A stretch of 64,000 nt of DNA from Caldinitratiruptor microaerophilus (GCF_025999835.1 NZ_AP025628.1:1488001-1552000), one strand, 5' to 3'; numbered from the stretch's first letter, positions 8,701-18,353 are shown. Made by a program: numbers and translations. Notes: generated by a model not told the origin, from the letters alone.

Positions 8701-10104
8701 TCAGGCCTGCTTGGCCCTGCGACGCTTCACCTGCACCTTGGAACCCTCTCGCTCCTCCGCCGCCGGCGGACGGAGGGCGAGGCGGGACTCCCGCTCCCGG
8801 TAGTACCACCGGATCGGCGTGCCCCGGAAGTCGAACGCCGCCCGCACCCGGTTCTCGAGGTACCGGGCGTACGAGAAGTGCATGAGCTCCCTGTCGTTGA
8901 GGAACAGGACGATCCCCGGCGGCCGGGTGCGGGGCTGGGTCGCGTAGTAGATCTTGAGCTGGCGGCCCTTCTCGCTCGGCGGCGGGGTGAGGAGGACGGC
9001 CTCCCGGATGCACTCGTTGAGGGGGCCCGTCGGCACCCGGCGGCCGTGGTTCTCCCAGACCATCCGGATCTGCGGGAGGAGCTTCGGGAGCCGGGCCCGG
9101 GTGAGGGCGGAAAGGAACGCCACCTCGACGTAGTCCATGAACCGGAGCTGGTAGCGCACGGAATCGGTGTACTCCTGCATCGTCCGGTCGGTCTTCTCGA
9201 CCAGGTCCCACTTGTTCACCACGACGATGGCGCCCTTGCCCTGCTCCCGCGTGTAGTCGGCGATCTTCTGGTCCTGGTCGGTGACCCCCTCCCGGGCGTC
9301 GACGAGGAGGAGCACGACGTCGGACCGGTCGATCGCCCGGAGCGACCGCAGCACGCTGTAACGCTCGACCGGGGCCTCCACCTTGCTGCGCCGGCGCATG
9401 CCGGCGGTGTCGATGAAGAGGAAGCGGTCCCCGTCCCGCTCCACCAGGACGTCGATGGGGTCCCGGGTCGTCCCCGCCACCTCCGAGACGATCACCCGCT
9501 CCTCGCCGGCCAGGGCGTTCACCAGGGTCGACTTCCCGACGTTGGGCCGGCCCACCACCGCCACCTTGATGAGGGAGGGGTCCTCCTCCGCCTCCTCCCC
9601 GGCCCCCGGCGGCGGCAGCAGCCGGACGACCCGGTCCAGGAGGTCGCCGGTGCCGGTGCCGTGCAGCGCGCTGATCGTGACGAGGTCGCCGAGGCCGAGC
9701 TCGTAGAACTCGCCCGCCGCGTCCTCGTGCTTGAGGTTCTCCACCTTGTTGACGGCCAGGATGACGGGCTTCCGGGCGCGGCGGAGGCGCTGGGCGACCT
9801 CGTGGTCGTCGGGCTGCACGCCCTGGCGGACGTCGACGAGGAACACCACGACGTCCGCCTCACGGATCGCCAGCTCGGCCTGGCGGACGACCGCTTCCTC
9901 CAGCTCGCCCTCCGGGCCGGACTGCAGCCCCCCGGTGTCGACCACGGTGAAGCGCCGCCCCGCCCACTGGGCGTCTCCGTAGATCCGGTCCCGGGTGATG
10001 CCGGGCTGGTCCTCGATGATCGCCCGCCGCTCGCCGATGAGGCGGTTGAAGAGGGTCGACTTGCCCACGTTCGGCCGGCCCACGATCGCCACGATGGGCT
10101 TCAC
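8701..10104 (-). CDS. der: Ribosome assembly GTPase Der (EngA)
   Basis: 467 residues with two tandem GTPase domains, each with a GRPNVGKS P-loop (residues 9-16 and about 180), DTGG/DTAG switch motifs and NKVE/NKWD specificity motifs. A C-terminal KH-like domain and a basic tail (KRRRAKQA) follow. This double-GTPase layout is unique to Der, which acts in 50S subunit maturation. GGGAGG sits 8 bases before the GTG at 10104 but only 2 before the GTG at 10110, so the inner start is preferred. The gene is convergent with the kinase gene at 7618. Confidence 0.97.
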   Translation of the reverse strand: MKPIVAIVGRPNVGKSTLFNRLIGERRAIIEDQPGITRDRIYGDAQWAGRRFTVVDTGGLQSGPEGELEEAVVRQAELAIREADVVVFLVDVRQGVQPDDHEVAQRLRRARKPVILAVNKVENLKHEDAAGEFYELGLGDLVTISALHGTGTGDLLDRVVRLLPPPGAGEEAEEDPSLIKVAVVGRPNVGKSTLVNALAGEERVIVSEVAGTTRDPIDVLVERDGDRFLFIDTAGMRRRSKVEAPVERYSVLRSLRAIDRSDVVLLLVDAREGVTDQDQKIADYTREQGKGAIVVVNKWDLVEKTDRTMQEYTDSVRYQLRFMDYVEVAFLSALTRARLPKLLPQIRMVWENHGRRVPTGPLNECIREAVLLTPPPSEKGRQLKIYYATQPRTRPPGIVLFLNDRELMHFSYARYLENRVRAAFDFRGTPIRWYYRERESRLALRPPAAEEREGSKVQVKRRRAKQA

Positions 10105-10169
10105 GCACACACCTCCCGGCGACTGCGAAGCTAGTCTCCCCCGCGATGGACGGGGGAAGCGGGCGGTTC

Positions 10170-10195
10170 AAAGGCCCTGGCACGGACCAGGGCCT
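10170..10195 (-). terminator. Terminator of the coiled-coil gene
   Basis: Stem AGGCCCTGG (10172-10180) pairs with CCAGGGCCT (10187-10195). Read on the minus strand it is followed by TT, 25 bases beyond the stop of the coiled-coil gene. Confidence 0.6.
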
Positions 10196-10220
10196 GACAG
10201 GAGGGCGGAGGCCGCACCGG

Positions 10221-10673
10221 TCAGGGCTGCGCCTGCCGCTTGAGGAGATAGACGTCCCGTTCCAACCGTGCGGTCTTGTCCATCAGGTACTCGATGCTGC
10301 CGTTCACGCCGCCCACCTGAGACCGGAACTCACCGACCGCGGCCACGACCTCACCGATCCTGCGCTCCACCTCGTCGAATCGCTGCTCCACCCGCTGGTC
10401 GAGGGCGTCCACCCGCTGTGCGAGAACGTCCATCCGCTGTGCGAGCCGGTCAATCTGCTGTTCGAGGCCGTCCATCCGCTGTTCGAGCCGGTCAACCCGC
10501 TGTTCGAGCCGGTCGAGCCTTTGCTCGACCCCGGCCAGCCGCTCTTCGACACGATCGAGCCTCTGCTCGACCCCGGCCAGCCGGTGGTCCAGCGCCTCAA
10601 GCCGGGCAGCGTGCAGGCGCTGCCCCTCCAGTATCGCCTCCAACATGCCCCGGAGCTCCGCGTCCACGGCCAT
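10221..10673 (-). CDS. Heptad-repeat coiled-coil protein, unknown function
   Basis: 150 residues, almost entirely a coiled coil of about a dozen seven-residue units of the type RLDRLEQ, RMDGLEQ and QIDRLAQ. A less regular C-terminal helix contains YLMDKTARLERDVYLLKR. No membrane segment or signal peptide is seen. The ATG at 10673 is preceded by GGGGGG; an in-frame ATG at 10697 lacks an RBS and overlaps a TAAAAT box. Similar proteins are common in high-GC bacteria without known function; a scaffold or cell-division accessory is possible but unsupported. Confidence 0.7.
   Translation of the reverse strand: MAVDAELRGMLEAILEGQRLHAARLEALDHRLAGVEQRLDRVEERLAGVEQRLDRLEQRVDRLEQRMDGLEQQIDRLAQRMDVLAQRVDALDQRVEQRFDEVERRIGEVVAAVGEFRSQVGGVNGSIEYLMDKTARLERDVYLLKRQAQP
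10390..10605 (-). repeat. Tandem 21-bp repeats inside the coiled-coil gene
   Basis: Successive 21-base units, consensus CTCGAACAGCGGATGGACGG on the minus strand, each encode one heptad. Several neighbours differ at only 2-5 positions, so slippage could add or remove whole heptads without breaking the frame. Confidence 0.75.
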
Positions 10674-10693
10674 CCCCCCGCCACGGTCATACC

Positions 10694-11045
10694 TCATTTT
10701 ACCAGCCAGCGATCGCCGGCGCAAGTGCACCGGCGCCCCGGCGAGGGGGCGGGGCCTGGGGACGCGCGGTTCAAGCTTCGCCGCGTGGCCGCCACCCGGT
10801 ACCGGTACGCGAGGGAGGCGGCGACCGCGCCGAGCACGGGCCCGAGCCGGTACACCCGGTGGTCCGCCCAGAAACCGGCGGCATGGACGGGGCCGAAGGT
10901 GCGGGCCGGATTCATCGAGCCACGCCGGCCAGCCCGACCTTGCCACCCGTGGCGGCGTCGGTGAAGATGGAGAGGGCACCGATGAAGACAGCGCGAAGGT
11001 GCCGATGAACGCCGCGACGAGCCCCCGGGCGCGCAGGGGAACCAC
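10694..11045 (-). pseudogene. Decayed MIP-family aquaporin/glycerol facilitator
   Basis: On the minus strand the start of a MIP channel is legible ([13 protein letters not shown], then one base lost, then [18 protein letters not shown] and GLAGVA). It jumps directly to the second NPA region (MNPARTFGP), then AGFWADH and a last helix [16 protein letters not shown]. The middle helices and the first NPA motif are missing, and two frame shifts break the reading frame. It cannot make a channel. An intact MIP paralogue lies at 56945-57688. Confidence 0.82.
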
Positions 11046-11154
11046 GCTCGTTCGGGGGAGTCGGGGGATCGGGCCCGTCGGCCGGCCGGCGCAGAGGCCA
11101 GCGGCGACCGGCCGCCGCCACGCCCCCAGCACGACCGCCAAGGAGGCCCGTACC

Positions 11155-11955
11155 GTGTCTGCCACCACCCTCACCCTCCTCCTCCCCGGCCCGCTGCGCG
11201 CCGTGGCTGAAGACCTGGTCGCGGCCTACCGGCAGGCGCGCCGGGCAGAGGTGACTTTCCGCTTCGGCCCCTTCACCCCGGCGGGCGACCTGGTCCGCCG
11301 CATCCGGGCCGGGGAGACGGCGGACGTGGTCGTGGCGGACTCCGTCGACTACCTTCGCGAACTGGAGGAGGCAGGCGACATCGACGCCGCCTGGGCAGTC
11401 GCCGGCAGCCGGCTGGCGGTGCTCGTGCGGCCGGGGCTGCCTTTGACTCTGGTGACGGGCCGGCGCCAGGTCCCGGGAGAAACGCCGCCCTGGCCCGACC
11501 CTCTCGACTACGGCGAGGTGTGCCCGGCGGACCTCGTCCGGCGCGACCTCCGGGTCGTCCTGCCGGACCCCGCCGCCGACCCGTGCGGCGAGTATGCCGT
11601 GGGCATGTTCGAACGGGCCGCCCTCGTGGAGGCGGCCCGTGAGAAGGTACAGGCGGGTCACTGGGCCTTCGCTCCGGGCACGGTGGAGTTGCCCGGCTAT
11701 CTCGTCCGCGGCGAGGCGGACGTGGGGATCACGTACGAGTCCGCCGCCCGGGACCTCCTCGGCCGGGGCGTGCGGGCGCTGCGGCTCCCCCCGGAGCTCA
11801 CGATGGAGGACGAGATCGTCTTCGCCGCCGCTACCCTCCGCCGCGGGCCGGCCCCCGACCTGGCCGAGGACTTCGCCGGCTTCCTCCTGGGCCCGGACGG
11901 ACAGGCCGTCCTCCAGCGCGCCGGCTTCCTCCCCCCGCCGGCGTGGGCGGTGTAG
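11155..11955 (+). CDS. ModA-like substrate-binding domain protein without signal peptide
   Basis: 266 residues resembling type-2 periplasmic binding proteins of the molybdate/sulfate group: a start [16 protein letters not shown], then [17 protein letters not shown] and [14 protein letters not shown]. The GTG at 11155 is well supported by AAGGAGG at 8-base spacing, and the protein begins directly with the first beta strand. No Sec signal or lipobox is present, so it is predicted to be cytoplasmic. No permease or ATPase is adjacent. It could be a soluble metal-oxyanion sensor or a transporter part that lost its export signal; neither is shown. Confidence 0.7.
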   Translation: MSATTLTLLLPGPLRAVAEDLVAAYRQARRAEVTFRFGPFTPAGDLVRRIRAGETADVVVADSVDYLRELEEAGDIDAAWAVAGSRLAVLVRPGLPLTLVTGRRQVPGETPPWPDPLDYGEVCPADLVRRDLRVVLPDPAADPCGEYAVGMFERAALVEAAREKVQAGHWAFAPGTVELPGYLVRGEADVGITYESAARDLLGRGVRALRLPPELTMEDEIVFAAATLRRGPAPDLAEDFAGFLLGPDGQAVLQRAGFLPPPAWAV

Positions 11956-11974
11956 GCCAGGCGCCGCCGTCCGG

Positions 11975-12904
11975 TCAGCCCCGGAGGCGGGAGGCGGCCG
12001 TCCCGGGCGCGGCCGCCCGAGCCGGGTCGGAGCGGGCGGCACGGGCGCGGACGTCGGTCACGAAGAGGACGCTCACGAGGATGAGGACGAGGCCGCCGAC
12101 CATGCCGGGCGTGATCGGCTCGCCGAGGAAGATCGCCCCCCAGAGGATGCCGGAGACGGGAACGAGGTAGGTGACGCTGAGCGTCCGGGTCGGCCCGACC
12201 CGGGCGATCAGGGGGAAGTAGATGAGGTAGGCGACCGCGGTGCACAGGAAGGAGAGGCCGAGGATCGAGTAGACCGCGGCCGGGCCCGGCCAGGCGTCGG
12301 GCAGGGTGGCACCCGCCAGCGGCAGGAGCACCGTCGCCGCTCCGAGTTGCTGGCCCACGGCCAGGACGAGCGGCGGCACGTCCCGGGACATGCGCGCCGC
12401 GTACACGCTCCCGAAGGCGTAGAAGACGGCCGCCAGGAGCGACGCCCCGACGGCCAGGACGACCTTCAGCGTGAGGGGCACCGGGCTCCAGCCCATGAGC
12501 GTGGCGACCCCCACCACCCCCAGGCCGAGGCCCAGGATCCGGCGCGGCGGGAACGCCTCTCCGAGCCGCAAGGCAGAGACGATGGCGGTCCAGATGGGCG
12601 TGGTGGAGTTCAGGATGGCCGCCAGCCCGGCCGGGATGTGGAGCTCCGAGGCGGCGATGAGCGTGAAGGGCACCGCGGCGTTCAGCGTCCCCAGGACGAG
12701 GAACTGCTTCCACCGGGACCGCAGCGCCCCGACCGGGAGCCGCAGTGCCACGACGCAGGCGAGAAGCGCCAGCCCGGCCAGGAGCACCCGCAGCTCCATC
12801 AGGAGCGCCGGCCCCACCGCCGGCGCAGCCACGCGGATGAAGAGGAAGGACGCCCCCCAGATCGCCCCGAGGAGCACGAGCCCGGCCAGATCCCGCAGCG
12901 ACAT
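11975..12904 (-). CDS. DMT-family (EamA) transporter
   Basis: 309 residues with ten predicted membrane helices in two EamA repeats. The first begins LVLLGAIWGASFLFIR and the second near LLAAVFYAFGSVY; the tail is basic and cytoplasmic. These proteins export amino acids or small metabolites; the substrate cannot be predicted. The ATG at 12904 has an AAAGG element upstream. It follows rhaB on the same strand after 138 bp and may or may not belong to that operon. Confidence 0.88.
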   Translation of the reverse strand: MSLRDLAGLVLLGAIWGASFLFIRVAAPAVGPALLMELRVLLAGLALLACVVALRLPVGALRSRWKQFLVLGTLNAAVPFTLIAASELHIPAGLAAILNSTTPIWTAIVSALRLGEAFPPRRILGLGLGVVGVATLMGWSPVPLTLKVVLAVGASLLAAVFYAFGSVYAARMSRDVPPLVLAVGQQLGAATVLLPLAGATLPDAWPGPAAVYSILGLSFLCTAVAYLIYFPLIARVGPTRTLSVTYLVPVSGILWGAIFLGEPITPGMVGGLVLILVSVLFVTDVRARAARSDPARAAAPGTAASRLRG

Positions 12905-13042
12905 CCGGTTCGTACCTTTCCCGCTGGATTGGGGCGGCGGCGTTGGCAGCCGGCCCCTTCTTGAGGATAGGTGCCGGCTGCTGTTGAGTCAACCGGAATT
13001 CTCGTGCGACGGAAGGATCGGGTACCAGGCCGCCCCGCCCCC

Positions 13043-14524
13043 TCAGAGCCCCGTCACCTCCCGCCACCGCCGGTACGTCTCCTCCGCCGCCTCGCCGCCG
13101 CCGGGCTCGTACGCCTGCGGCGGGAAGGAAGACCGCACGACGGCAGGGTAATCGGCCGGAGAGCCCAGGTGGCCGAGGGCAGTGAGCTGCACCAGCAGGT
13201 TGCCGATCGCGGTCGCCTCCGCCGGCCCGGCCCAGACGGTGCGGCCGGTGATGTCGGCGGTCAGGCGGCAGAGAAGGGAATTCCGGGACCCGCCCCCCAC
13301 GACGTGCACGGCGGTGAGCCGGCGGCCAAGGAGCTCCTCGAGCCGGTCGAGGACCCAGCGGTACTTGCAGGCGAGGCTCACCAGGGTCGACCGCACCATC
13401 CCGCCCACCGTCTCCGGCGCCGCCTGGCCTGTGCGCTGACAGGCCTCCCGGATCCGGGCGGGCATGTCACCGGGGCGCAGGAACGCAGGGTCGTCGGGGT
13501 CGAAGAGCGCGGGCGCCCCGGCCGCCTCCCCGGCCAGGCGGGTGAGCGCCTCGTACGTGTACTCCTCGCCGCCCCGGGCCAGGGCCCGCTGGATCTGCTG
13601 GACCAGCCACAGGCCCATGACGTTCTTCAGCACCCGGTACGAGCCACCCAGGCCGCCCTCGTTGGTCACGTTGATCCGCAGCGCGGCCTCCGTGACGGCC
13701 GGGCGGGAAGCCACGACCCCCACGAGAGACCACGTGCCGGAGCTGACGTAGGCGACGTGCTCGCCCTCGCCGGGTACGGCGGCCACGGCGGAGGCCGTGT
13801 CGTGCGTGGCCGGGACCACCACCCGGGCCTCTCCACACCCCGTCTCCTCGGCGACGGCCGGCGCCAGCGGCCCCAGGTCGGTGCCGGGCGGACACAGGTC
13901 GGGCAGGAAGTGGGTCGGGATGCCGAGCCGGCCCAGGAGGTCGCGGTCCCAGGTACCCGTCTCCACCGAGACGCACTGGGTGGTGGTCGCGTTCGTCCAC
14001 TCGTTGGCCATGGAGCCGGTGAGCCAGTAGTGGAGGAGATCGGGGATCATGAGGAGGCGGTCCGCCGCCTGCAGGGCGGGCGCGCCGCCCCGGGTCATCG
14101 CCAGGAGCTGGTACAGGGTGTTGATCTCCATGAACTGGATGCCCGTGCGGCGGAAGATCTCCTCCCGGCCGACGGCCGCTTCGGCAACCGCCACCATCCC
14201 CCCCGTGCGCGCGTCCCGGTAGTGGAAGGGCAGGCCGATCAGCGCCCCGGTGCGATCGACCAGGGCGAAGTCGACTCCCCAGGTGTCCACTCCCACGCTC
14301 CGCACCGGCGAGCCGTCCTCGCGGGCCGCGCGCCGGAGCCCCTCCAGGATGGACTGGTAGAGGCCGGGCAGGTTCCAGTGCAGGCCGGTGGGGAGCCGGA
14401 GCGGCGCGTTGGGGAACCGGTGCACCTCCCGCACGGTGAGCCGCTCGCCGTCGAAGGCGCCCAGGACGACCCGGCCGCTCTCCGCACCCAGGTCGACCGC
14501 CGCCGCCCGGATCGGTTCCGTCAC
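13043..14524 (-). CDS. rhaB: Rhamnulokinase
   Basis: 493 residues of the FGGY kinase family. The N-terminal phosphate motif is AVDLGAESGRVV and the ATP-binding region includes YVSSGTWSLVGV. RhaB features are the HRFPNAP segment, WGVDFALVD and a C-terminal VVGGGSRN. It phosphorylates L-rhamnulose to rhamnulose 1-phosphate in the cytoplasm. It is the last catabolic gene of the rhamnose operon, 6 bp after the ASRT-family gene. The isomerase and aldolase upstream complete the pathway. Confidence 0.95.
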   Translation of the reverse strand: MTEPIRAAAVDLGAESGRVVLGAFDGERLTVREVHRFPNAPLRLPTGLHWNLPGLYQSILEGLRRAAREDGSPVRSVGVDTWGVDFALVDRTGALIGLPFHYRDARTGGMVAVAEAAVGREEIFRRTGIQFMEINTLYQLLAMTRGGAPALQAADRLLMIPDLLHYWLTGSMANEWTNATTTQCVSVETGTWDRDLLGRLGIPTHFLPDLCPPGTDLGPLAPAVAEETGCGEARVVVPATHDTASAVAAVPGEGEHVAYVSSGTWSLVGVVASRPAVTEAALRINVTNEGGLGGSYRVLKNVMGLWLVQQIQRALARGGEEYTYEALTRLAGEAAGAPALFDPDDPAFLRPGDMPARIREACQRTGQAAPETVGGMVRSTLVSLACKYRWVLDRLEELLGRRLTAVHVVGGGSRNSLLCRLTADITGRTVWAGPAEATAIGNLLVQLTALGHLGSPADYPAVVRSSFPPQAYEPGGGEAAEETYRRWREVTGL

Positions 14525-14530
14525 CTGTGG

Positions 14531-14938
14531 TCACCCCGCCGGCCAGGCCATGGTGGTCATGAGGGTGAGTGCCGTCTGGCTCGTGTCCATCCGGCTGGCC
14601 TGGACCACGACGGGCCGGTCGGACTCGACGAGCAGGGCGTAGGGCACCCCGCGGGGGATGGACTCCCCCGCGGGCGTGCGGATCCGGTCGAGCCGGACGT
14701 GAAGGGTCCGCTCCGCGGGCACCGTGACCGTGAAGCCCCGCAGGGGTTCGCGGTCCTCGAAGTAGACCGTGAGCGTGAGGCGGGCGTCGTCCGCGCCGGT
14801 GTTCAGGACGCAGACCGCCTCGTGGCTCTCCAGGTCTCCCTGGCTGCGGTCCGGAAGAAACCCGTCGGGGATGAGCCAGACGTGCCGGCCATGTGCGCGG
14901 GAGGCGCCGGGCCTCCCGCCGGAAGCCGCTGCAGGCAC
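14531..14938 (-). CDS. ASRT (sensory rhodopsin transducer) family protein
   Basis: 135 residues. The core HVWLIPDGFLPD, SHEAVCVLNTG, YFEDREP, ESDRPVVVQASRMD and LMTTMAWP match the family of the Anabaena sensory rhodopsin transducer, a small beta-sandwich. The GTG at 14938 follows GGGAGGTGAGGG, just past the rhamnose isomerase stop. No rhodopsin gene is nearby. The family has been proposed on comparative grounds to bind sugars, and a place inside the rhamnose operon fits a sugar-responsive accessory better than photosensing. Confidence 0.85.
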   Translation of the reverse strand: MPAAASGGRPGASRAHGRHVWLIPDGFLPDRSQGDLESHEAVCVLNTGADDARLTLTVYFEDREPLRGFTVTVPAERTLHVRLDRIRTPAGESIPRGVPYALLVESDRPVVVQASRMDTSQTALTLMTTMAWPAG

Positions 14939-14954
14939 GGTATCCCTCACCTCC

Positions 14955-16190
14955 CTAGCCGCCCCAGCCGGTGCCGGGACCGGCGCGCTCCGCTTCCAGG
15001 CGCTGCTGGATCCCGCTGCGGAGGTAGGCGGCGAGCGGGTCGGGGTCCAGCCCCATCTCCTGCCGGACCCGGGCGAGAAGCGGGCGGACGTCGGTCTCGA
15101 AGGCGTCCCGGAGCACGCCGGCGGCACCCAGGACGTCTCCCTCGGCCTGGGCCCGGGCGAGCGCCTGCCGGTCGACCAGCAGCGCCTTGGCGTAAGCCGC
15201 CTGGATGTTCATCACGGTGCGGATCATGGCCGGGATCTTGGGCTCGATGTTGTGGCTCTGATCGACCATGAAGGCGACCCGCCGCGCCGTCTCGGCCGTG
15301 GCCGGGTCGTGGGCGGCGTCCACCAGCTCGTTGTAGATGAGGAAGAGCTGGAACGGGTCGACGCTCCCGGCGATGAGGTCGTCGTCGGCGTACTTCCGGT
15401 CGTTGAAGTGGAAGCCGCCGAGCCGGCCCTCGTGCAGCAGGAGGGCGACGATGTGCGGGATGTTCGTGCCCTGCGGGTGGTGGCCGGTGTCCACCAGCAC
15501 CTGCGCCTGGGGGCCAAGCGCCTGCGCCACGGTCAGCGCGGTCCCCCAGTCGGGCAGGTCGGTGTGGTACCAGGCCGGCTCGAAGAACTTGTACTCGATC
15601 AGCATGCGCATGCCGGGGGGCATGGCCCGGTAGACCTCGGCCAGCGACTCCTCGAGCCACACCCGGCGCCGGCGGATGTGCCCCTGGCCGGGATAGTTCG
15701 TGCCGTCGGCGAACCAGAGGCTCAGGAGGTCGGAGCCGACCTGCCCGGCGATCGCCACGCACTCGAGCATGTGCTCGACGGCCTTGCGCCGCACGGCGGG
15801 ATCGTGGTGGGTGACGCTGCCCAGCCTGTACTCGTCGTCCTGGAAGAGGTTCGGGTTGACCGCCCCGATCGCCACGCCCTGCTCCCGGGCGAAGGCGGCC
15901 AGAGCGGCATAGTCGTCCGTCCTGTCCCAGGGGATGTGGATGGCCACCGTGGGGCAGACGCCGGTGAACCGGTGCACGGTGGCGGCGTCGGCGATGCGCT
16001 CCTCCACCGTCCGGGCGGCCCCCGGCGCCCGGAACACCTTGAACCGGGTGCCGGAGTTGCCGTAGCCCCACGAGGGCGTCTCGATGCGCTGGGCCTTGAG
16101 GGCGGCCTTCACGGCCTCCACGTCGACGCCGCGGGCCGCCTGGACCTCCGCCCAGACGGCGTACTCCTTCTCCAGCAGCTTCGGGTCCAT
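14955..16190 (-). CDS. rhaI: L-rhamnose isomerase, RhaI type
   Basis: 411 residues, a TIM-barrel metal-dependent isomerase of the Pseudomonas/Bacillus RhaI type. Visible signatures are [61 protein letters not shown] and DQSHNIEPK, which carry the metal and substrate ligands. It interconverts L-rhamnose and L-rhamnulose. It lies between the bifunctional aldolase and the ASRT-family gene in one operon. Confidence 0.95.
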   Translation of the reverse strand: MDPKLLEKEYAVWAEVQAARGVDVEAVKAALKAQRIETPSWGYGNSGTRFKVFRAPGAARTVEERIADAATVHRFTGVCPTVAIHIPWDRTDDYAALAAFAREQGVAIGAVNPNLFQDDEYRLGSVTHHDPAVRRKAVEHMLECVAIAGQVGSDLLSLWFADGTNYPGQGHIRRRRVWLEESLAEVYRAMPPGMRMLIEYKFFEPAWYHTDLPDWGTALTVAQALGPQAQVLVDTGHHPQGTNIPHIVALLLHEGRLGGFHFNDRKYADDDLIAGSVDPFQLFLIYNELVDAAHDPATAETARRVAFMVDQSHNIEPKIPAMIRTVMNIQAAYAKALLVDRQALARAQAEGDVLGAAGVLRDAFETDVRPLLARVRQEMGLDPDPLAAYLRSGIQQRLEAERAGPGTGWGG

Positions 16191-16220
16191 GAGAGGGCCC
16201 CCTTCCGGGTTGCCGCAGCC

Positions 16221-18335
16221 CTAGCGGGTGTACGCGGCGGTGACCCCGCCGTCGACCGTGAGGATGCACCCGGTGGTCTTGGCCGACCGCTCCGACGCGA
16301 GGAACGCCACGGCCTCGGCCACGTCCTCGGGGTAGACGCTGCGCTTGAGCACGGTGCGGTTCCGGTAGAACTCCTCCAGTTCCTCGGGCTTGATCCCGTA
16401 GGTGCGGGCGCGCTCCTCCCGCCAGGCGGAGTTCCAGATCTGCGAGTTCTGCAGCACCGCGTCCGGGGCCACGGTGTTCACCCGGATCCCGGCGCTCCCG
16501 CCCTCCTCGGCCAGGCAGCGGGCCAGGTGCACCTCGGCCGCCTTGGCGGCGCTGTAGGCGCTGGCGTTGCGGCCCCCCACGAGGGCGTTCTTGGAGGCCA
16601 CGAAGACGATGCTCCCGCCCAGGCCCTGCGGCCGCAGGATCCGGAACGCCTCCCGGGAGACGAGGAAGTAGCCGGTCGCCAGCACGCCCATGTTGCGGTT
16701 CCACTCGGCCAGCGAGGTCTCCTCGATCGGGTTCGAGGTGGAGATGCCGGCGTTGGAGACCACAACGTCGACCCCGCCGTAGGCCAGGACCGTCTCCTCG
16801 TACGCCCGGACCACGGCCTCCTCCGACGTCACGTCGACCTGCACCGGCACCGCCCGGCCGAAGCCGAACTCCCGGGTGATCTCCTCGGCGACCTTCCGGG
16901 CGCCCTCCCCGTTGAGGTCGGCGATGACCACGTGGGCGCCGTCCTGGGCCAGCCGCCGGGCCACGGCGCGACCGATGCCGCTCGCCGCCCCCGTCACGAA
17001 GGCGACGCGGCGGGAGAACTCCCGCTCGGGCGGCGCCAGGGTGAGCTTGTACAGCTCCAGGGGCCAGTACTCGACCGCGAACGCCTCCCGGGGGGTGAGG
17101 GAGACGAAGCCGCCGAGCGCCTCCGCCCCACGGATCACGGCGATGGCCCGGTGGTAGAGCTGGGCGCTGATGTCCGCGGCCAGCGCGTCCTTGCCGGTGG
17201 TCACCATGCCGACGCCGGGGATCAGGATGACCCGGGGGTACGGGTTCACCGTCTCCGGATCGACCGGGACGGTTTCGCCCGCCCCAGGGGCCTCCTCGTG
17301 GGAAGCTGCCGGCTGCTGGCTCGCCCGCACGTAGTCACGGTACTCGGAGGCATAGCGCTCGAGGCCCGCGCGCAGGGCGGCTAGGAGGCCCTCGGCGTCC
17401 CCGGCGTGCGGGGTCCAGTCGACCCACAGGGGAACCCGCCGGGTGTGCACCAGGTGGTCCGGGCAGGCGGCGCCGATCTGCGACAGCCGAGCGCCGTCCC
17501 GGGAGCAGACGAACTCGAGCACGTCAGGCGACTCGTCGACCTTCAGGATCACCCGCTGCTGGCTGCCGACGATGCCCCGCAGGACCGGCAGCACCCGGGT
17601 GAGGAGGGCCCGGCGCTCCTCCGGCCCGAGCGGCCCGACGGCCGGACCGCCGAAGGCCGGCCGGTCCCCGAGGCGCGCCACGATGTACCGCTCCGCCCGC
17701 TGGATGACCTCGATCGTGTTCCGGTAGCTCTCCTCGTGCGTGTCGCCCCACGTGATGAGGCCGTGCTTCTCCAGGATCACGAGCCGGGCCCGGGGATTCG
17801 CCGCCACCGCCTGGGCCACCCGCTTCGCCAGGGCGAACCCCGGCCGCAGGTAAGGCACCCAGACCAGCTCGTCGCCGAAGATCTCGCGGGCCGCCGCCTC
17901 CCCGCCCACGGCAGTGGCCAGGCTGATGATCGCGTCGGGGTGGGTGTGGTCGACGTGCCGGAAGGGCAGGAAGGCGTGCATCAGGGTCTCGATGGACTGG
18001 CGGGGGTACCCGGTGCCGGCCACGCAGTGGGCGAGGTAACCGACCATCTCCTCGTCGGACATCGCGTCCCGCTCCAGGAGCGGGAGGACGTCATCCAGGT
18101 AGATGGGGGTGAAGCCCTTGCGGGTCACCGTGGCCAGGTCGGAGCCGCTGCCCTTCACCCACATGACCGGGCGCCGGCGCCCCCGGAAGTCGGCCATCTC
18201 CACCTTGGCCGACGTGTTCCCGCCGCCCCAGTTGCACACCGCCCGGTCCCGCCCGAAGAGGTTCGAGCGGTAGACCAGGAGCTCGAGGTCGTCACGTCCG
18301 GTGGCTTCGTCGTGTCGCCAGAGGCTTTCCACCAT
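16221..18335 (-). CDS. rhaAD: Bifunctional rhamnulose-1-P aldolase/lactaldehyde dehydrogenase
   Basis: About 704 residues. The N-terminal class II aldolase/adducin domain (to about 430) contains NWGGGNTSAK and the zinc ligands HTHPD and EKHGL. The C-terminal SDR (from about 435) has TGAASGIG, SNAG and the YSAAK catalytic pair. This fusion cleaves rhamnulose 1-phosphate to DHAP and L-lactaldehyde and oxidises the lactaldehyde. AAAGGTG sits 9 bases before the ATG at 18335, favouring it over the GTG at 18347. It starts 18 bp after the DeoR gene. Confidence 0.93.
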   Translation of the reverse strand: MVESLWRHDEATGRDDLELLVYRSNLFGRDRAVCNWGGGNTSAKVEMADFRGRRRPVMWVKGSGSDLATVTRKGFTPIYLDDVLPLLERDAMSDEEMVGYLAHCVAGTGYPRQSIETLMHAFLPFRHVDHTHPDAIISLATAVGGEAAAREIFGDELVWVPYLRPGFALAKRVAQAVAANPRARLVILEKHGLITWGDTHEESYRNTIEVIQRAERYIVARLGDRPAFGGPAVGPLGPEERRALLTRVLPVLRGIVGSQQRVILKVDESPDVLEFVCSRDGARLSQIGAACPDHLVHTRRVPLWVDWTPHAGDAEGLLAALRAGLERYASEYRDYVRASQQPAASHEEAPGAGETVPVDPETVNPYPRVILIPGVGMVTTGKDALAADISAQLYHRAIAVIRGAEALGGFVSLTPREAFAVEYWPLELYKLTLAPPEREFSRRVAFVTGAASGIGRAVARRLAQDGAHVVIADLNGEGARKVAEEITREFGFGRAVPVQVDVTSEEAVVRAYEETVLAYGGVDVVVSNAGISTSNPIEETSLAEWNRNMGVLATGYFLVSREAFRILRPQGLGGSIVFVASKNALVGGRNASAYSAAKAAEVHLARCLAEEGGSAGIRVNTVAPDAVLQNSQIWNSAWREERARTYGIKPEELEEFYRNRTVLKRSVYPEDVAEAVAFLASERSAKTTGCILTVDGGVTAAYTR

Positions 18336-18353
18336 GAATGCTGTCACCTTTCT

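Noticed and set aside
10390..10605. CRISPR array suggested by regular 21-bp repeats
   Set aside because: Repeats are contiguous without spacers and encode protein heptads.
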